NCBI GenBank assembly: GCA_963580455.1
Contig: OY756970.1
Location: forward strand, 9,734,001 to 9,798,000
Length of the DNA: 64,000 nucleotides
Origin: Euonymus europaeus
Lineage: Eukaryota > Streptophyta > Magnoliopsida > Celastrales > Celastraceae
Direction of reading: 5' to 3'
The position numbers and the translations under genes are program-made. Shown piece after piece: positions 36,839 to 51,680 of the stretch (its first letter is position 1; each line of letters opens with the position of its first letter). The notes under the pieces were generated by a model. That model was not told the origin of the DNA and searched no databases. It saw only the letters and a list, made by a program, of their open reading frames with translations.

Positions 36839-39800
36839 TAAGCTTCCTAGATTATTTTGATGCCAAAACCCCAATTTTCTATGATAAATGGAGAAAACCG
36901 TTTTAAGCTCCTCCATAAAGAGAGTTGAGCAACTTCGGACTATCAAAGTTGCTCAGTGTACACTTTTTATTGTTCTTCTATGTCAAATTTTACGAGTATA
37001 AGCTTCCTAGATTATTTCGATGCCAAAACCTCAACTTTCTATGACAAATAGACAAAACCGTTGAAAGCTCCTCTATAGAGTGAGTTGAGCAACTTCGTAC
37101 TATCAAAGTTGCTCGGTGTGCACTTTTTATTGTTCTTCTATGTCAAATTTTACGAGTATAAGATTCCTAGATTATTTCGATGCCAAAACCCCAACTTTCT
37201 ATGACAAATGGAAAAAACCATTTAAAGCACTTCCATAGAGTGAGTTGAGCAACTTCGGACTATCAAAGTTGATCGGTGTACAGTTTTTATTGTTCTTCTA
37301 TGTCAAATTTTACGAGTATAAGCTTCCTAGATTATTTCGATGTCAAAACCTCAACTTTCTATGAAAAATGGACAAAACCGTTGAAAGCACCTCTATATAG
37401 TGAGTTGAGTAACTTCGGACTATCAAAGTTGATCGGCGTACAGTTTTTATTGTTCTTCTATGTCAAATTTTACGAGTATAAGCTTCCTAGATTATTTCGA
37501 TGTCAAAACCTCAACTTTCTATGACAAATGGACAAAACCGTTGAAAGCTCCTCTATAGAGTGAGTTGAGTAACTTCGGACTATCAAAGTTGATCGGTGTA
37601 CACTTTTTATTGTTCTTCTATGTCAAATTTTACGAGTATAAGCTTCCTAGATTACTTCGATGTCGAAACCCCAACTTTCTATGACAAATGGACAAAACCG
37701 TTGACAGCTCCTCTATAGAGTGAGTTGAGTAACTTCGGACTATCAAAGTTGATCGGTGTACACTTTTTATTGGTCTTCTATGTCAAATTTTACGAGTATG
37801 AGCTTCCTAGATAATTTGGATGTCAAAAACCCAACTTTCTATGACAAATGGACAAAACCGTTAAAAGCTACTTCATAGTGACAGTTGAGCAATTTCGGAC
37901 CAACAAAGTTGCTCGGTAAACACTTTTTATTGTTCTTCTATGTCAAATTTTACGAGTATAAGCTTCCTAGATTATTTCGATGACAAAACCCCAACTTTCT
38001 ATGACAAATGGACAAAACCATTTAAAGCTAATTCATAGTGACAGTTGAGCAATTCCGGACCATCAAAGTTGCTCGATGTACACTTTTTATTGTTCTTCTA
38101 TTTCAAATTTTATGAGTATAAACTTCCTAGATTATTTTGATGCCAAAACCCCAATTTTCTATGATAAATGGAGAAAACCGTTTTAAGCTCTTCCATAAAG
38201 AGAGTTGAGCTACTTCGGACTATCAAAGTTGCTCAGTGTACACTTTTTATTGTTCTTCTATGTCAAATTTTACGAGTATAAGCTTCCTAGATTACTTCGA
38301 TGTCGAAACCCCAACTTTCTATGACAAATGGACAAAACCGTTGACAGCTCCTCTATAGAGTGAGTTGAGTAACTTCGGACTATCAAAGTTGATCGGTGGA
38401 CACTTTTTATTGTTCTTCTATGTCAATTTTACGAGTATAAGCTTCCTAGATTACTTCGATGTCGAAACCCCAACTTTCTATGACAAATGGACAAAACCGT
38501 TTAAAGCTCCTCCATAGAGTGAGTTGAGCAACTTCGGAATATCAAAGTTGCTCGGTGTACACTTTTTATTGTTCCTTCTATGTCAAATTTTTTGAGTATA
38601 AGCTTCCTAGATTATTTCGATGCAAAAACACCAACTTTATAAGACAAATTGGACAAAAACGTTAAAAGATCCTCCATAGAGAGAGTTGAGCAACTTCGAA
38701 TCATCAAAGTTGCTTGGTGTACACTATTTATTGTTTTTTTATGTCAAATTTTATGAGTATAAGCTTCCTTGATTATTTTGATGACAAAAACCCCAACTTT
38801 CTATGACAAATGGATAAAAACTTTGAAAGCTACTTCATAGTGACAGTTGAGCAATTCCGGACCATCAAAGTTGCTCGGTGTACACTTTTTATTGTTCTTC
38901 TATGTCAAATTTTACGAGTATAAGCTTCCTAGATTATTTCGATGTCAAAAACCCAACTTTCTATGACAAATGGACAAAACCGTTAAAAGCTACTTCATAG
39001 TGACAGTTGAGAAATTCCGGACCATCAAAGTTGCTCGGTGTACGCTTTTTATTGTTCTTCTATGTCAAATTTTACGAGTATAAGCTTCCTAGATTATTTC
39101 GATGTCAAAAACCCAACTTTCTATGACAAATGGACAAAACCGTTAAAAGCTACTTCATAGTGACAGTTGAGCAATTCCGGACCATCAAAGTTGCTCGATG
39201 TACACTTTTTATTGTTCTTCAATGTCAAATTTTACGAGTATAAACTTCCTAGATTATTTTGATGCCAAAACCCCAATTTTCTATGATAAATGGAGAAAAC
39301 CGTTTTAGGCTCCTCCATAAAGTGAGTTGAGCAACTTCGGACTATCAAAGTTGCCCAGTGTACACTTTTTATTGTTCTTCTATGTCAAATTTTACGAGTA
39401 TAAGCTTCCTTGATTATTTTGATGACAAAACCCCAACTTTCTATGACAAATGGACAAAACCGTTGAAAGCTCCTCTATAGAGTGAGTTGAGCAACTTCGT
39501 ACTATCAAAGTTGATCGGTGTACAATTTTTATTGTTCTTCTATGTCAAATTTTACGAGTATAAGCTTCCTAGATTATTTCAATGCGAAAACACCAACTTT
39601 ATAAGACAAATTTGACAAAAACGTTAAAAGATCCTCTATCGAGAGAGTTGACAACTTCGAATCATTAAAGTTGCCCAGTGTACACTTTTTATTGTTCTTT
39701 TATGTCAAATTTTATGAGTTTATGCTTCCTGGATTATTTTGATGCCAAAACCCCAACTATCAATGAAAAATGGACAAAACCGTTAAAAGCTACTTCATAG

Positions 39801-41757
39801 TGACAGTTGAGCAATTCCGGACGATCAAAGTTGCTCGGTGTACACTTTTTATTGTTCTTCTATGTCAAATTTTACGAGTATAAGCTTCCTAGATTATTTC
39901 GATGCCAAAACCCCAACTTTCTATGACAAATAGACAAAACCGTTGAAAGCTCCTCTATAGAGTGAGTTGAGCAACTTCGTACTATCAAAGTTGCTCGGTG
40001 TACACTTTTTATTGTTCTTCTATGTCAAATTTTACGAGTATAAGCTTCCTAGATTATTTCGATGCCAAAACCCCAACTTTCTATGACAAATGGAAAAAAT
40101 CATTTAAAGCTCTTCCATAGAGTGAGTTGGGCAACTTCGGACTATCAAAGTTGATCGGTGTACAGTTTTTATTGTTCTTCTATGTCAAATTTTACGAGTA
40201 TAAGCTTCCTAGATTATTTTGATGTCAAAACCTCAACTTTCTATGACAAATGGACAAAACCGTTGAAAGCTCCTCTATATAGTGAGTTGATTAACTTCGG
40301 ACTATGAAAGTTGATCGGTGTACAGTTTTTATTGTTCTTCTATGTCAAATTTTACGAGTATAAGCTTCCTAGATTATTTCGATGTCAAAACCTCAACTTT
40401 CTATGACAAATGGACAAAACCGTTGAAAGCTCCTCTATAGAGTGAGTTGAGTAACTTCGGACTATCAAAGTTGATCGGTGTACACTTTTTATTGTTCTTC
40501 TATGTCAAATTTTACGAGTATAAGCTTCCTAGATTACTTTGATGTCGAAACCCCAACTTTCTATGACAAATGGACAAAATCGTTGACACCTCCTTTATAG
40601 AGTGAGTTGAGCAACTTCGGACTATCAAAGTTGATCGGTGTACACTTTTCATTGTTCTTCTATGTCAAATTTTACGAGTATAAGCGTCCTAGATAATTTT
40701 GATGTCAAAAACCCAACTTTCTATGACAAATGGACAAAACCGTTAAAAGCTACTTCATAGTGACAGTTGAGCAATTTCGGACCATCAAAGTTGTTCGGTA
40801 AACACTTTTTATTGTTCTTCTATGTCAAATTTTACGAGTATAAGCTTCCTAGATTATTTCGATGACAAAACCCCAACTTTCTATGACAAATGGACAAAAC
40901 CGTTTAAAGCTAATTCATAGTGACAACTGAGCAATTCCGGACCATCAAAGTTGCTCGATGTACACTTTTTATTGTTCTTCTATGTCAAATTTTACGAGTA
41001 TAAACTTCCTAGATTATTTTGATGCCAAAACCCCAATTTTCTATGATAAATGGAGAAAACCGTTTTAAGCTCCTCCATAAAGAGAGTTGAGCAATTTCGG
41101 ACGATCAAAGTTGCTCGGTGTACACTTTTTATTGTTCTTCTATGTCAAATTTTACGAGTATAAGCTTCCTAGATTATTTCGATGCCAAAACCCCAACTTT
41201 CTATGACAAATAGACAAAACCGTTGAAAGCTCCTCTATAGAGTGAGTTGAGCAACTTCGTACTATCAAAGTTGCTCGGTGTACACTTTTTATTGTTCTTC
41301 TATGTCAAATTTTACTTGTATAAGCTTCCTAGATTATTTCGATGCCAAAACTCCAACTTTATATGACAAATGGAAAAAAGCATTTAAAGCTCTTCCATAG
41401 AGTGAGTTGAGCAACTTCGGACTATCAAAGTTGATTGGTGTACAGTTTTTATTGTTCTTCTATGTCAAATTTTACGAGTATAAGCTTCCTAGATTATTTC
41501 GATGTCAAAACCTCAACTTTCTATGACAAATGGACAAAACCGTTGAAAGATCCTCTATATAGTGAGTTGAGTAACTTCGGACTGTCAAAGTTGATCGGTG
41601 TACAGTTTTTATTGTTCTTCTATGTCAAATTTTACGAGTATAAGCTTCTTAGATTATTTCGATATCAAAACCTCAACTTTCTATGACAAATGGACAAAAC
41701 CGTTGAAAGCTCCTCTATAGAGTGAGTTGAGTAACTTCGGACTATCAAAGTTGATCG

Positions 41758-41917
41758 GTGTACACTTTTTATTGTTCTTCTATGTCAAATTTTACGAGTA
41801 TAAGCTTCCTAGATTACTTCGATGTCGAAACCCCAACTTTCTATGACAAATGGACAAAACCGTTGACAGCTCCTCTATAGAGTGAGTTGAGTAACTTCGG
41901 ACTATCAAAGTTGATCG
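41758..41917 (+). repeat. Exemplar monomer, class C (TTCGATGTCGAA type)
   Basis: This 160-bp unit is diagnosed by GATTACTTCGATGTCGAAAC in place of GATTATTTCGATGCC, then CCGTTGACAGCTCCTCTATAG, GAGTAACTT and AAGTTGATC. It gains two short palindromes, TTCGA-TG-TCGAA and CTCTATAGAG, while the 28-bp terminal dyad is degraded by two mismatched positions. Class C often occurs two or three in a row (for example 6537-6856) and is abundant in regions I, II and VI. Confidence 0.85.
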
Positions 41918-42077
41918 GTGTACACTATTTATTGTTCTTCTATGTCAAATTTTACGAGTATAAGCTTCCTAGATTATTTTGATGCCAAAACCCCAATTTT
42001 CTATGACAAATGGACAAAACCGTTAAAAGCTACTTCATAGTGACAGTTGAGCAATTCCGGACCATCAAAGTTGGTCG

Positions 42078-42237
42078 GTGTACACTTTTTATTGTTCTTC
42101 TATGTCAAATTTTACGAGTATAAGCTTCCTAGATTATTTCCATGACAAAACCCCAACTTTCTATGACAAATCGACAAAACCGTTTAAAGCTAATTCATAG
42201 TGACAGTTGAGCAATTCCGGACCATCAAAGTTGCTCG
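42078..42237 (+). repeat. Exemplar monomer, class F (GCTAATTCATAGTGACAG type)
   Basis: This 160-bp unit has TTCCATGACAAAACC (elsewhere TTCGATGACAAAACC or GATGATAAAACC), CCGTTTAAAGCTAATTCATA, and a class-A-like 3' end, GAGCAATTCCGGACCATC. It is a chimera in appearance, with a class D body and a class A tail, consistent with exchange or gene conversion between classes. It is typically followed by class E. Confidence 0.8.
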
Positions 42238-42397
42238 ATGTACACTTTTTATTGTTCTTCTATGTCAAATTTTACGAGAATAAACTTCCTAGATTATTTT
42301 GATGCCAAAACCCCAATTTTCTATGATAAATGGAGAAAACTATTTTAAGCTCCTCCATAAAGTGAGTTGAGCAACTTCGGACTATCAAAGTTGCGCA
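42238..42397 (+). repeat. Exemplar monomer, class E (GATAAATGGAGAAAAC type)
   Basis: This 160-bp unit opens with ATGTACAC (one change in the GTGTACAC palindrome) and has ATAAACTTCC (HindIII lost by one base), CCCCAATTTTCTATGATAAA, GGAGAAAAC, TTTTAAGCTCCTCCATAAAG and a downstream GCGCAGTG, GCCCAGTG or GCTCAGTG junction. It follows class F in regions II, V and VI, giving an F-E module. Confidence 0.8.
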
Positions 42398-45300
42398 GTG
42401 TACACTTTTTATTGTTCTTCTATGTCAAATTTTAGGAGTATAAGCTTCCTAGATTACTTCGATGTCGAAACCCTAACTTTCTATGACAAATGGACAAAAC
42501 CGTTGATAGCTCCTCTATAGAGTGAGTTGAGTAACTTCGGACTATCAAAGTTGATCGGTGTACACTTTTTATTGTTCTTCTATGTCAAATTTTACGAGTA
42601 TAAGCTTCCTAGATTACTTCGATGTCGAAACCCCAACTTTCTATGACAAATGGACAAAACCGTTTAAAGCTCCTCCATAGAGTGAGTTGAGCAACTTCGG
42701 ACTATCAAAGTTGCTCGGTGTACACTTTTTATTGTTCCTTCTATGTCAAATTTTTTGAGTATAAGCTTCCTAGATTATTTCGATGCCAAAACACCAACTT
42801 TATAAGACAAATTGGACAAAAACGTTAAAAGATCCTCCATAGAGAGAGTTTAGCAACTTCGAATCATCAAAGTTACTTGGTGTACACTATTTATTGTTCT
42901 TTTATGTCAAATTTTATGAGTATATGTTTCCTGGATTATTTTGATGCCAAAACCCCAACTATCAATGACAAATGGACAAAAACGTTGAAAGCTACTTCAT
43001 AGTGACAGTTGAGCAATTCCGGACCATCAAAGTTGCTCGGTGTACACTTTTTATTGTTCTTCTATGTCGAATTTTACGAGTATAAGCTTCCTAGATTATT
43101 TTGATGTCAAAAACCCAACTTTCTATGACAAATGGACAAAACCGTTAAAAGCTACTTCATAGTGACAGCTGAGAAATTCCGGACAATCGAAGTTGCTCGG
43201 TGTACACTTTTTATTGTTCTTCTATGTCAAATTTTACTAGTATAAGCTTCCTAGATTATTTCGATGCCAAAACCCCAACTTTCTATGACAAATGGAAAAA
43301 ACCATTTAAAGCTCTTCCGTAGAGTGGGTTGAGCAAATTCGGACTATCAAAGTTGATCGGTGTACAGTTTTTATTGTTCTTCTATGTCAAATTTTACGAG
43401 TATAAGCTTCCTAGATTATTTCGATGTCAAAACCTCAACTTTCTATGACAAATGGACAAAACCGTTGAAAGCTCCTCTATATAGTGAGTTGAGTAACTTC
43501 GGACTATCAAAGTTGATCGGTGTACAGTTTTTATTGTTCTTCTATGTCAAATTTTACGAGTATAAGCTTCCTAGATTATTTCGATGTCAAAACCTCAACT
43601 TTCTATGACAAATGGACAAAACCGTTGAAAGCTCCTCTATAGAGTGAGTTGAGTAACTTCGGACTATCAAAGTTGATCGGTGTACACTTTTTATTGTTCT
43701 TCTATGTCAAATTTTACGAGTATAAGCTTCCTAGATTACTTCGATGTCGAAACCCCAACTTTCTATGACAAATGGACAAAACCGTTGACAGCTCCTCTAT
43801 AGAGTGAGTTGAGCAACTTCGTACTATCAAAGTTGCTCGGTGTACACTTTTTATTGTTCTTCTATGTCAAATTTTACGAGTATAAGCTTCCTAGATTATT
43901 TCGATGCCAAAACCCCAACTTTCTATGACAAATGGAAAAAACCATTTAAAGCTCTTCCATAGAGTGAGTTGAGCAACTTCGGACTATCAAAGTTGATCGG
44001 TGTACAGTTTTTATTGTTCTTCTATGTCAAATTTTACGAGTATAAGCTTCCTAGATTACTTCGATGTCGAAACCCCAACTTTCTATGACAAATGGACAAA
44101 ACCGTTGACAGCTCCTCTATAGAGTGAGTTGAGTAACTTCGGACTATCAAAGTTGATCGGTGGACACTTTTTATTGTTCTTCTATGTCAAATTTTACGAG
44201 TATAAGCTTCCTAGATTACTTCGATGTCGAAACCCCAACTTTCTATGACAAATGGACAAAACCGTTTAAAGCTCCTCCATAGAGTGAGTTGAGCAACTTC
44301 GGAATATCAAAGTTGCTCGGTGTACACTTTTTATTGTTCCTTCTATGTCAAATTTTTTGAGTATAAGCTTCCTAGATTATTTCGATGCCAAAACACCAAC
44401 TTTACAAGACAAATTGGACAAAAACGTTAAAAGATCCTCCATAGAGAGAGTTGAGCAACTTCGAATCATCAAAGTTGCTTGGTGTACACTATTTATTGTT
44501 CTTTTAAGTCAAATTTTATGAGTATATTCTTCCTGGATTATTTTGATGCCAAAACCCCAACTATCAATGACAAATGGACAAAAACTTTGAAAGCTACTTC
44601 ATAGTGACAGTTGAGCAATTCCGGACCATCAAAGTTGCTCGGTGTACACTTTTTATTGTTCTTCTATGTCAAATTTTACGAGTATAAGCTTCCTAGATTA
44701 TTTCGATGTCAAAAACCCAACTTTCTATGACAAATGGACAAAACCGTTAAAAGCTACTTCATAGTGACAGTTGAGCAATTCCGGACCATCAAAGTTGCTC
44801 GGTGTACGCTTTTTATTGTTCTTCTATGTCAAATTTTACGAGTATAAGCTTCCTAGATTATTTCGATGACAAAACCCCAACTTTCTATGACAAATGCACA
44901 AACCCGTTTAAAGCTAATTCATAGTGACAGTTGAGCAATTCCGGACAATCAAAGTTGCTTGATGTACACTTTTTATTGTTCTTCTATGTCAAATTTTACG
45001 AGTATAAACTTCCTAGATTATTTTGATGCCAAAACCCCAATTTTCTATGATAAATGGAGAAAATCGTTTTAAGCTCCTCCATAAAGTGAGTTGTGCAACT
45101 TCGGACTATCAAAGTTGCCCAGTGTACACTTTTTATTGTTCTTCTATGTCAAATTTTACGAGTATAAGCTTCCTTGATTATTTTGATGACAAAACACCAA
45201 CTTTCTATGACAAATGGACAAAACCGTTGAAAGCTCCTCTATAGAGTGTGTTGAGCAACTTCGTACTATCAAAGTTGATCGGTGTACACTTTTTATTGTT

Positions 45301-46299
45301 CTTCTATGTCAAATTTTACGAGTATAAGCTTCCTAGATTATTTCAATGCGAAAACACCAACTTTATAAGACAAATTTGACAAAAACGTTAAAAGATCCTC
45401 TATAGAGAGAGTTGACAACTTCGAATCATTAAAGTTGCCCAGTGTACACTTTTTATTGTTCTTTTATTTCAAATTTTATGAGTATATGCTTCCTGGATTA
45501 TTTTGATGCCAAAACCCCAACTATCAATGAAAAATGGACAAAACCGTTAAAAGCTACTTCATAGTGACAGTTGAGCAATTCCGGACGATCAAAGTTGCTC
45601 GGTGTACACTTTTTATTGTTCTTCTATGTCAAATTTTACGAGTATAAGCTTCCTAGATTATTTCGATGCCAAAACCCCAACTTTCTATGACAAATAGACA
45701 AAACCGTTGAAAGCTCCTCTATAGAGTGAGTTGAGCAACTTCGTACTATCAAAGTTGCTCGGTGTACACTTTTTATTGTTCTTCTATGTCAAATTTTACG
45801 AGTATAAGCTTCCTAGATTATTTCGATGCCAAAACCCCAACTTTCTATGACAAATGGAAAAAACCATTTAAAGCTCTTCCATAGAGTGAGTTGAGCAACT
45901 TCGGACTATCAAAGTTGATCGGTGTACAGTTTTTATTGTTCTTCTATGTCAAATTTTACGAGTATAAGCTTCCTAGATTATTTCGATGCCAAAACCTCAA
46001 CTTTCTTTGACAAATGGAGAAAACCGTTGAAAGCTCCTCTATATAGTGAGTTGAGTAACTTCGGACTATCAAAGTTGATCGGTGTACAGTTTTTATTGTT
46101 CTTCTATGTCAAATTTTACGAGTATAAGCTTCCTAGATTATTTCGATGTCAAAACCTCAACTTTCTATGACAAATGGACAAAACCGTTGAAAGCTCCTCT
46201 ATAGAGTGAGTTGAGTAACTTCGGACTATCAAAGTTGATCGGTGTACACTTTTTATTGTTCTTCTATGTCAAATTTTACGAGTATAAGCTTCCTAGATT

Positions 46300-48600
46300 A
46301 CTTCGATGTCGAAACCCCAACTTTCTATGACAAATGGACAAAACCGTTGACAGTTCCTCTATAGAGTGAGTTGAGCAACTTCGGACTATCAAAGTTGATC
46401 GGTGTACACTTTTTATTGTTCTTCTATGTCAAATTTTACGAGTATAAGCTTCCTAGATAATTTTGATGTCAAAAACCCAACTTTCTATGACAAATAGACA
46501 AAACCGTTAAAAGCTACTTCATAGTGACAGTTGAGCAATTTCGGACCATCAAAGTTGTTCGGTAACACTTTTTATTGTTCTTCTATGTCAAATTTTACGA
46601 GTATAAGCTTCCTAGATTATTTCGATGATAAAACCCCAACTTTCTATGACAAATGGACAAAACCGTTTAAAGCTAATTCATAGTGACAGTTGAGCAATTC
46701 CGGACCATCAAAGTTGCTCGATGTACACTTTTTATTGTTCTTCTATGTCAAATTTTACGAGTATAAACTTCCTAGATTATTTTGATGCCAAAACCCCAAT
46801 TTTCTATGATAAATGGAGAAAACCGTTTTAAGCTCCTCCATAAAGAGAGTTGAGCAATTCCGGACGATCAAAGTTGCTCGGTGTACAATTTTTATTGTTC
46901 TTCTATGTCAAATTTTACGAGTATAAGCTTCCTAGATTATTTCGATGCCAAAACCCCAACTTTCTATGACAAATAGACAAAACCGTTGAAAGCTCCTCTA
47001 TAGAGTGAGTTGAGCAACTTCGTACTATCAAAGTTGCTCGGTGTACACTTTTTATTGTTCTTCTATGTCAAATTTTACTTGTATAAGCTTCCTAGATTAT
47101 TTCGATGCCAAAACCCCAACTTTCTATGACAAATGGAAAAAACCATTTAAAGCTCTTCCATAGAGTGAGTTGAGCAACTTCGGACTATCAAAGTTGATCG
47201 GTGTACAGTTTTTATTGTTCTTCTACGTCAAATTTTACGAGTATAAGCTTCCTAGATTATTTCGATGTCAAAACCTCAACTTTCAATGACAAATGGACAA
47301 AACCATTGAAAGCTCCTCTATATAGTGAGTTGAGTAACTTCGGACTATCAAAGTTGATCGGTGTACAGTTTTTATTGTTCTTCTATGTCAAATTTTACGA
47401 GTATAAGCTTCCTAGATTATTTCGATGTCAAAACCTCAACTTTCTATGACAAATGGACAAAACCGTTGACAGCTCCTCTATAGAGTGAGTTGAGTAACTT
47501 CGGACTATCAAAGTTGATCGTTGTACACTATTTATTGTTCTTCTATGTCAAATTTATGAGTATAAGCTTCCTAGATTACTTTGATGCCAAAACCCCAATT
47601 TTCTATGACAAATGGACAAAACCGTTAAAAGCTACTTCATAGTGACAGTTGAGCAATTCCGGACCATCAAAGTTTGTCGGTGTACACTTTTTATTGTTCT
47701 TCTATGTCAAATTTTACGAGTATAAGCTTCCTAGATTACTTCCATGATAAAACCCCAACTTTCTATGACAAATGGACAAAACCGTTTAAAGCTAATTCAT
47801 AGTGACAGTTGAGCAATTCCGGACCATCAAAGTTGCTCGATGTACACTTTTTATTGTTCTTCTATGTCAAATTTTACGAGTATAAACTTCCTAGATTATT
47901 TTGATGCCAAAACCCCAATTTTCTATGATAAATGGAGAAAACCGTTTTAAGCTCCTCCATAAAGTGAGTTGAGCAACTTCGGACTATCAAAGTTGCCCAG
48001 TGTACAATTTTTATTGTTCTTCTATGTCAAATTTTACGAGTATAAGCTTCCTTGATTATTTTGATGACAAAACCCCAACTTTCTATGAAAAATGGACAAA
48101 ACCGTTGAAAGCTCCTCTATAGAGTGTGTTGAGCAACTTCGTACTATCAAAGTTGATCGGTGTACACTTTTTATTGTTCTTCTATGTCACATTTTACGAG
48201 TATAAGCTTCCTAGATTATTTCAATGCGAAAACACCAACTTTATAAGACAAATTTGACAAAAACGTTAAAAGATCCTCTATAGAGAGAGTTGACAACTTC
48301 GAATCATTAAAGTTGCCCAGTGTACACTTTTTATTGTTCTTTTATGTCAAATTTTATGAGTATATGCTTCCTGGATTATTTTGATGCCAAAACCCCAACT
48401 ATCAATGAAAAATGGACAAAACCGTTAAAAGCTACTTCATAGTGACAGTTGAGCAATTCCGGACGATCAAAGTTGCTCGGTGTACACTTTTTATTGTTCT
48501 TCTATGTCAAATTTTACGAGTATAAGCTTCCTAGATTATTTCGATGCCAAAACCCCAACTTTCTATGACAAATAGACAAAACCGTTGAAAACTCCTCTAT
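46300..48600 (+). repeat. Block duplicated at 50459-52760 (offset ~4159 bp)
   Basis: The 26-monomer offset is supported by shared variants: GTGTACAATTT (46881 and 51040), ATTTTACTTGTATAAGC, TTCAATGACAAATGG, CACTATTTATTG with the one-base-short AAATTTATGAG (about 47550 and 51710), TTCCATGATAAAACC or TTCCACGATAAAACC, and the class B unit near 48240/52400. Confidence 0.8.
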
Positions 48601-48839
48601 AGAGTGAGTTGAGCAACTTCGTACTATCAAAGTTGCTCGGTGTACACTTTTTATTGTTCTTCTATGTCAAATTTTACGAGTATAAGCTTCCTAGATTATT
48701 TCGATGCCAAAACCCCAACTTTCTATGACAAATGGAAAAAACCATTTAAAGCTCTTCCATAGAGTGAGTTGAGCAACTTCGGACTATCAAAGTTGATCGG
48801 TGTACAGTTTTTATTGTTCTTCTATGTCAAATTTTACGA

Positions 48840-50240
48840 GTATAAGCTTCCTAGATTATTTCGATGCCAAAACCTCAACTTTCTATGACAAATGGACAAA
48901 ACCGTTGAAAGCTCCTCTATATAGTGAGTTGAGTAACTTCGGACTATCAAAGTTGATCGGTGTACACTTTTTATTGTTCTTCTATGTCAAATTTTACGAG
49001 TATAAGCTTCCTAGAATACTTCGATGTCGAAACCCCAACTTTCTATGACAAATGGACAAAACCGTTGACAGCTCCTCTATAGAGTGAGTTGAGCAACTTC
49101 GGACTATCAAAGTTGATCGGTGTACACTTTTTATTGTTCTTCTATGTCAAATTTTACGAGTATAAGCTTCCTAGATAATTTTGATGTCAAAAACCCAACT
49201 TTCTATGACAAATGGACAAAACCGTTAAAAGCTACTTCATAGTGACAGTTGAGCAATTTCGGACCATCAAAGTTGTTCGGTAAACACTTTTTATTGTTCT
49301 TCTATGTCAAATTTTACGAGTATAAGCTTCCTAGATTATTTCGATGATAAAACCCCAACTTTCTATGACAAATGGACAAAACCGTTTAAAGCTAATTCAT
49401 AGTGACAGTTGAGCAATTCCGGACCATCAAAGTTGCTCGATGTACACTTTTTATTGTTCTTCTATGTCAAATTTTACGAGTATAAACTTCCTAGATTATT
49501 TTGATGCCAAAACCCCAATTTTCTATGATAAATGGAGAAAACCATTTTAAGCTCCTCCATAAAGAGAGTTGAGCAATTCCGGACGATCAAAGTTGCTCGG
49601 TGTACACTTTTTATTGTTCTTCTATGTCAAATTTTACGAGTATAAGCTTCCTAGATTATTTCGATGCCAAAACCCCAACTTTCTATGACAAATAGACAAA
49701 ACCGTTGAAAGCTCCTCTATAGAGTGAGTTGAGCAACTTCGTACTATCAAAGTTGCTCGGTGTACACTTTTTATTGTTCTTCTATGTCAAATTTTACTTG
49801 TATAAGCTTCCTAGATTATTTCGATGCCAAAACCCCAACTTTCTATGACAAATGGAAAAAACCATTTAAAGCTCTTCCATAGAGTGAGTTGAGCAACTTC
49901 GGACTATCAAAGTTGATCGGTGTACAGTTTTTATTATTCTTCTACGTCAAATTTTACGAGTATAAGCTTCCTAGATTATTTCGATGTCAAAACCTCAACT
50001 TTCAATGACAAATGGACAAAACCATTGAAAGCTCCTCTATATAGTGAGTTGAGTAACTTCGGACTATCAAAGTTGATCGGTGTACAGTTTTTATTGTTCT
50101 TCTATGTCAAATTTTACGAGTATAAGCTTCCTAGATTATTTCGATGTCAAAACCTCAACTTTCTATGACAAATGGACAAAACCGTTGACAGCTCCTCTAT
50201 AGAGTGAGTTGAGTAACTTCGGACTATCAAAGTTGATCGG
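48840..50240 (+). repeat. 9-monomer (1440-bp) tandem unit, copy 1
   Basis: It aligns with 50280-51680 at an offset of exactly 1440 bp with only scattered differences (for example CTAGAATACT versus CTAGATTACT near 49015/50455, and GTGTACACTTT versus GTGTACAATTT near 49601/51041). After 50240 the copies diverge: one continues with GTGTACAG, the other with GTGTACACTATT. Confidence 0.85.
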
Positions 50241-50279
50241 TGTACAGTTTTTATTGTTCTTCTATGTCAAATTTTACGA

Positions 50280-51680
50280 GTATAAGCTTCCTAGATTATT
50301 TCGATGTCAAAACCTCAACTTTCTATGACAAATGGACAAAACCGTTGAAAGCTCCTCTATAGAGTGAGTTGAGTAACTTCGGACTATCAAAGTTGATCGG
50401 TGTACACTTTTTATTGTTCTTCTATGTCAAATTTTACGAGTATAAGCTTCCTAGATTACTTCGATGTCGAAACCCCAACTTTCTATGACAAATGGACAAA
50501 ACCGTTGACAGCTCCTCTATAGAGTGAGTTGAGCAACTTCGGACTATCAAAGTTGATCGGTGTACACTTTTTATTGTTCTTCTATGTCAAATTTTACGAG
50601 TATAAGCTTCCTAGATAATTTTGATGTCAAAAACCCAACTTTCTATGACAAATGGACAAAACCGTTAAAAGCTACTTCATAGTGACAGTTGAGCAATTTC
50701 GGACCATCAAAGTTGTTCGGTAAACACTTTTTATTGTTCTTCTATGTCAAATTTTACGAGTATAAGCTTCCTAGATTATTTCGATGATAAAACCCCAACT
50801 TTCTATGACAAATGGACAAAACCGTTTAAAGCTAATTCATAGTGACAGTTGAGCAATTCCGGACCATCAAAGTTGCTCGATGTACACTTTTTATTGTTCT
50901 TCTATGTCAAATTTTACGAGTATAAACTTCCTAGATTATTTTGATGCCAAAACCCCAATTTTCTATGATAAATGGAGAAAACCGTTTTAAGCTCCTCCAT
51001 AAAGAGAGTTGAGCAATTCCGGACGATCAAAGTTGCTCGGTGTACAATTTTTATTGTTCTTCTATGTCAAATTTTACGAGTATAAGCTTCCTAGATTATT
51101 TCGATGCCAAAACCCCAACTTTCTATGACAAATAGACAAAACCGTTGAAAGCTCCTCTATAGAGTGAGTTGAGCAACTTCGTACTATCAAAGTTGCTCGG
51201 TGTACACTTTTTATTGTTCTTCTATGTCAAATTTTACTTGTATAAGCTTCCTAGATTATTTCGATGCCAAAACCCCAACTTTCTATGACAAATGGAAAAA
51301 ACCATTTAAAGCTCTTCCATAGAGTGAGTTGAGCAACTTCGGACTATCAAAGTTGATCGGTGTACAGTTTTTATTGTTCTTCTACGTCAAATTTTACGAG
51401 TATAAGCTTCCTAGATTATTTCGATGTCAAAACCTCAACTTTCAATGACAAATGGACAAAACCATTGAAAGCTCATCTATATAGTGAGTTGAGTAACTTC
51501 GGACTATCAAAGTTGATCGGTGTACAGTTTTTATTGTTCTTCTATGTCAAATTTTACGAGTATAAGCTTCCTAGATTATTTCGATGTCAAAACCTCAACT
51601 TTCTATGACAAATGGACAAAACCGTTGACAGCTCCTCTATAGAGTGAGTTGAGTAACTTCGGACTATCAAAGTTGATCGG
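50280..51680 (+). repeat. 9-monomer (1440-bp) tandem unit, copy 2
   Basis: This is the partner of 48840-50240. It overlaps the 26-monomer duplicate (50459-52760), so at least two duplication or conversion events are superimposed here. Confidence 0.85.

Larger units (their letters stand above)
41940..43450 (+). repeat. Long-range duplicated block, copy 1 (12.64 kb from its partner)
   Basis: It aligns with about 54580-56090 at an offset of 12639 bp (79 monomers). Shared rare forms include GCGCAGTGTAC (42393/55032), ATTTTAGGAGTATAAGC, TATATGTTTCCTGG, GACAGCTGAGAAATTCC with GGACAATCGAAG, and ATTTTACTAGTATAAGC. Confidence 0.8.
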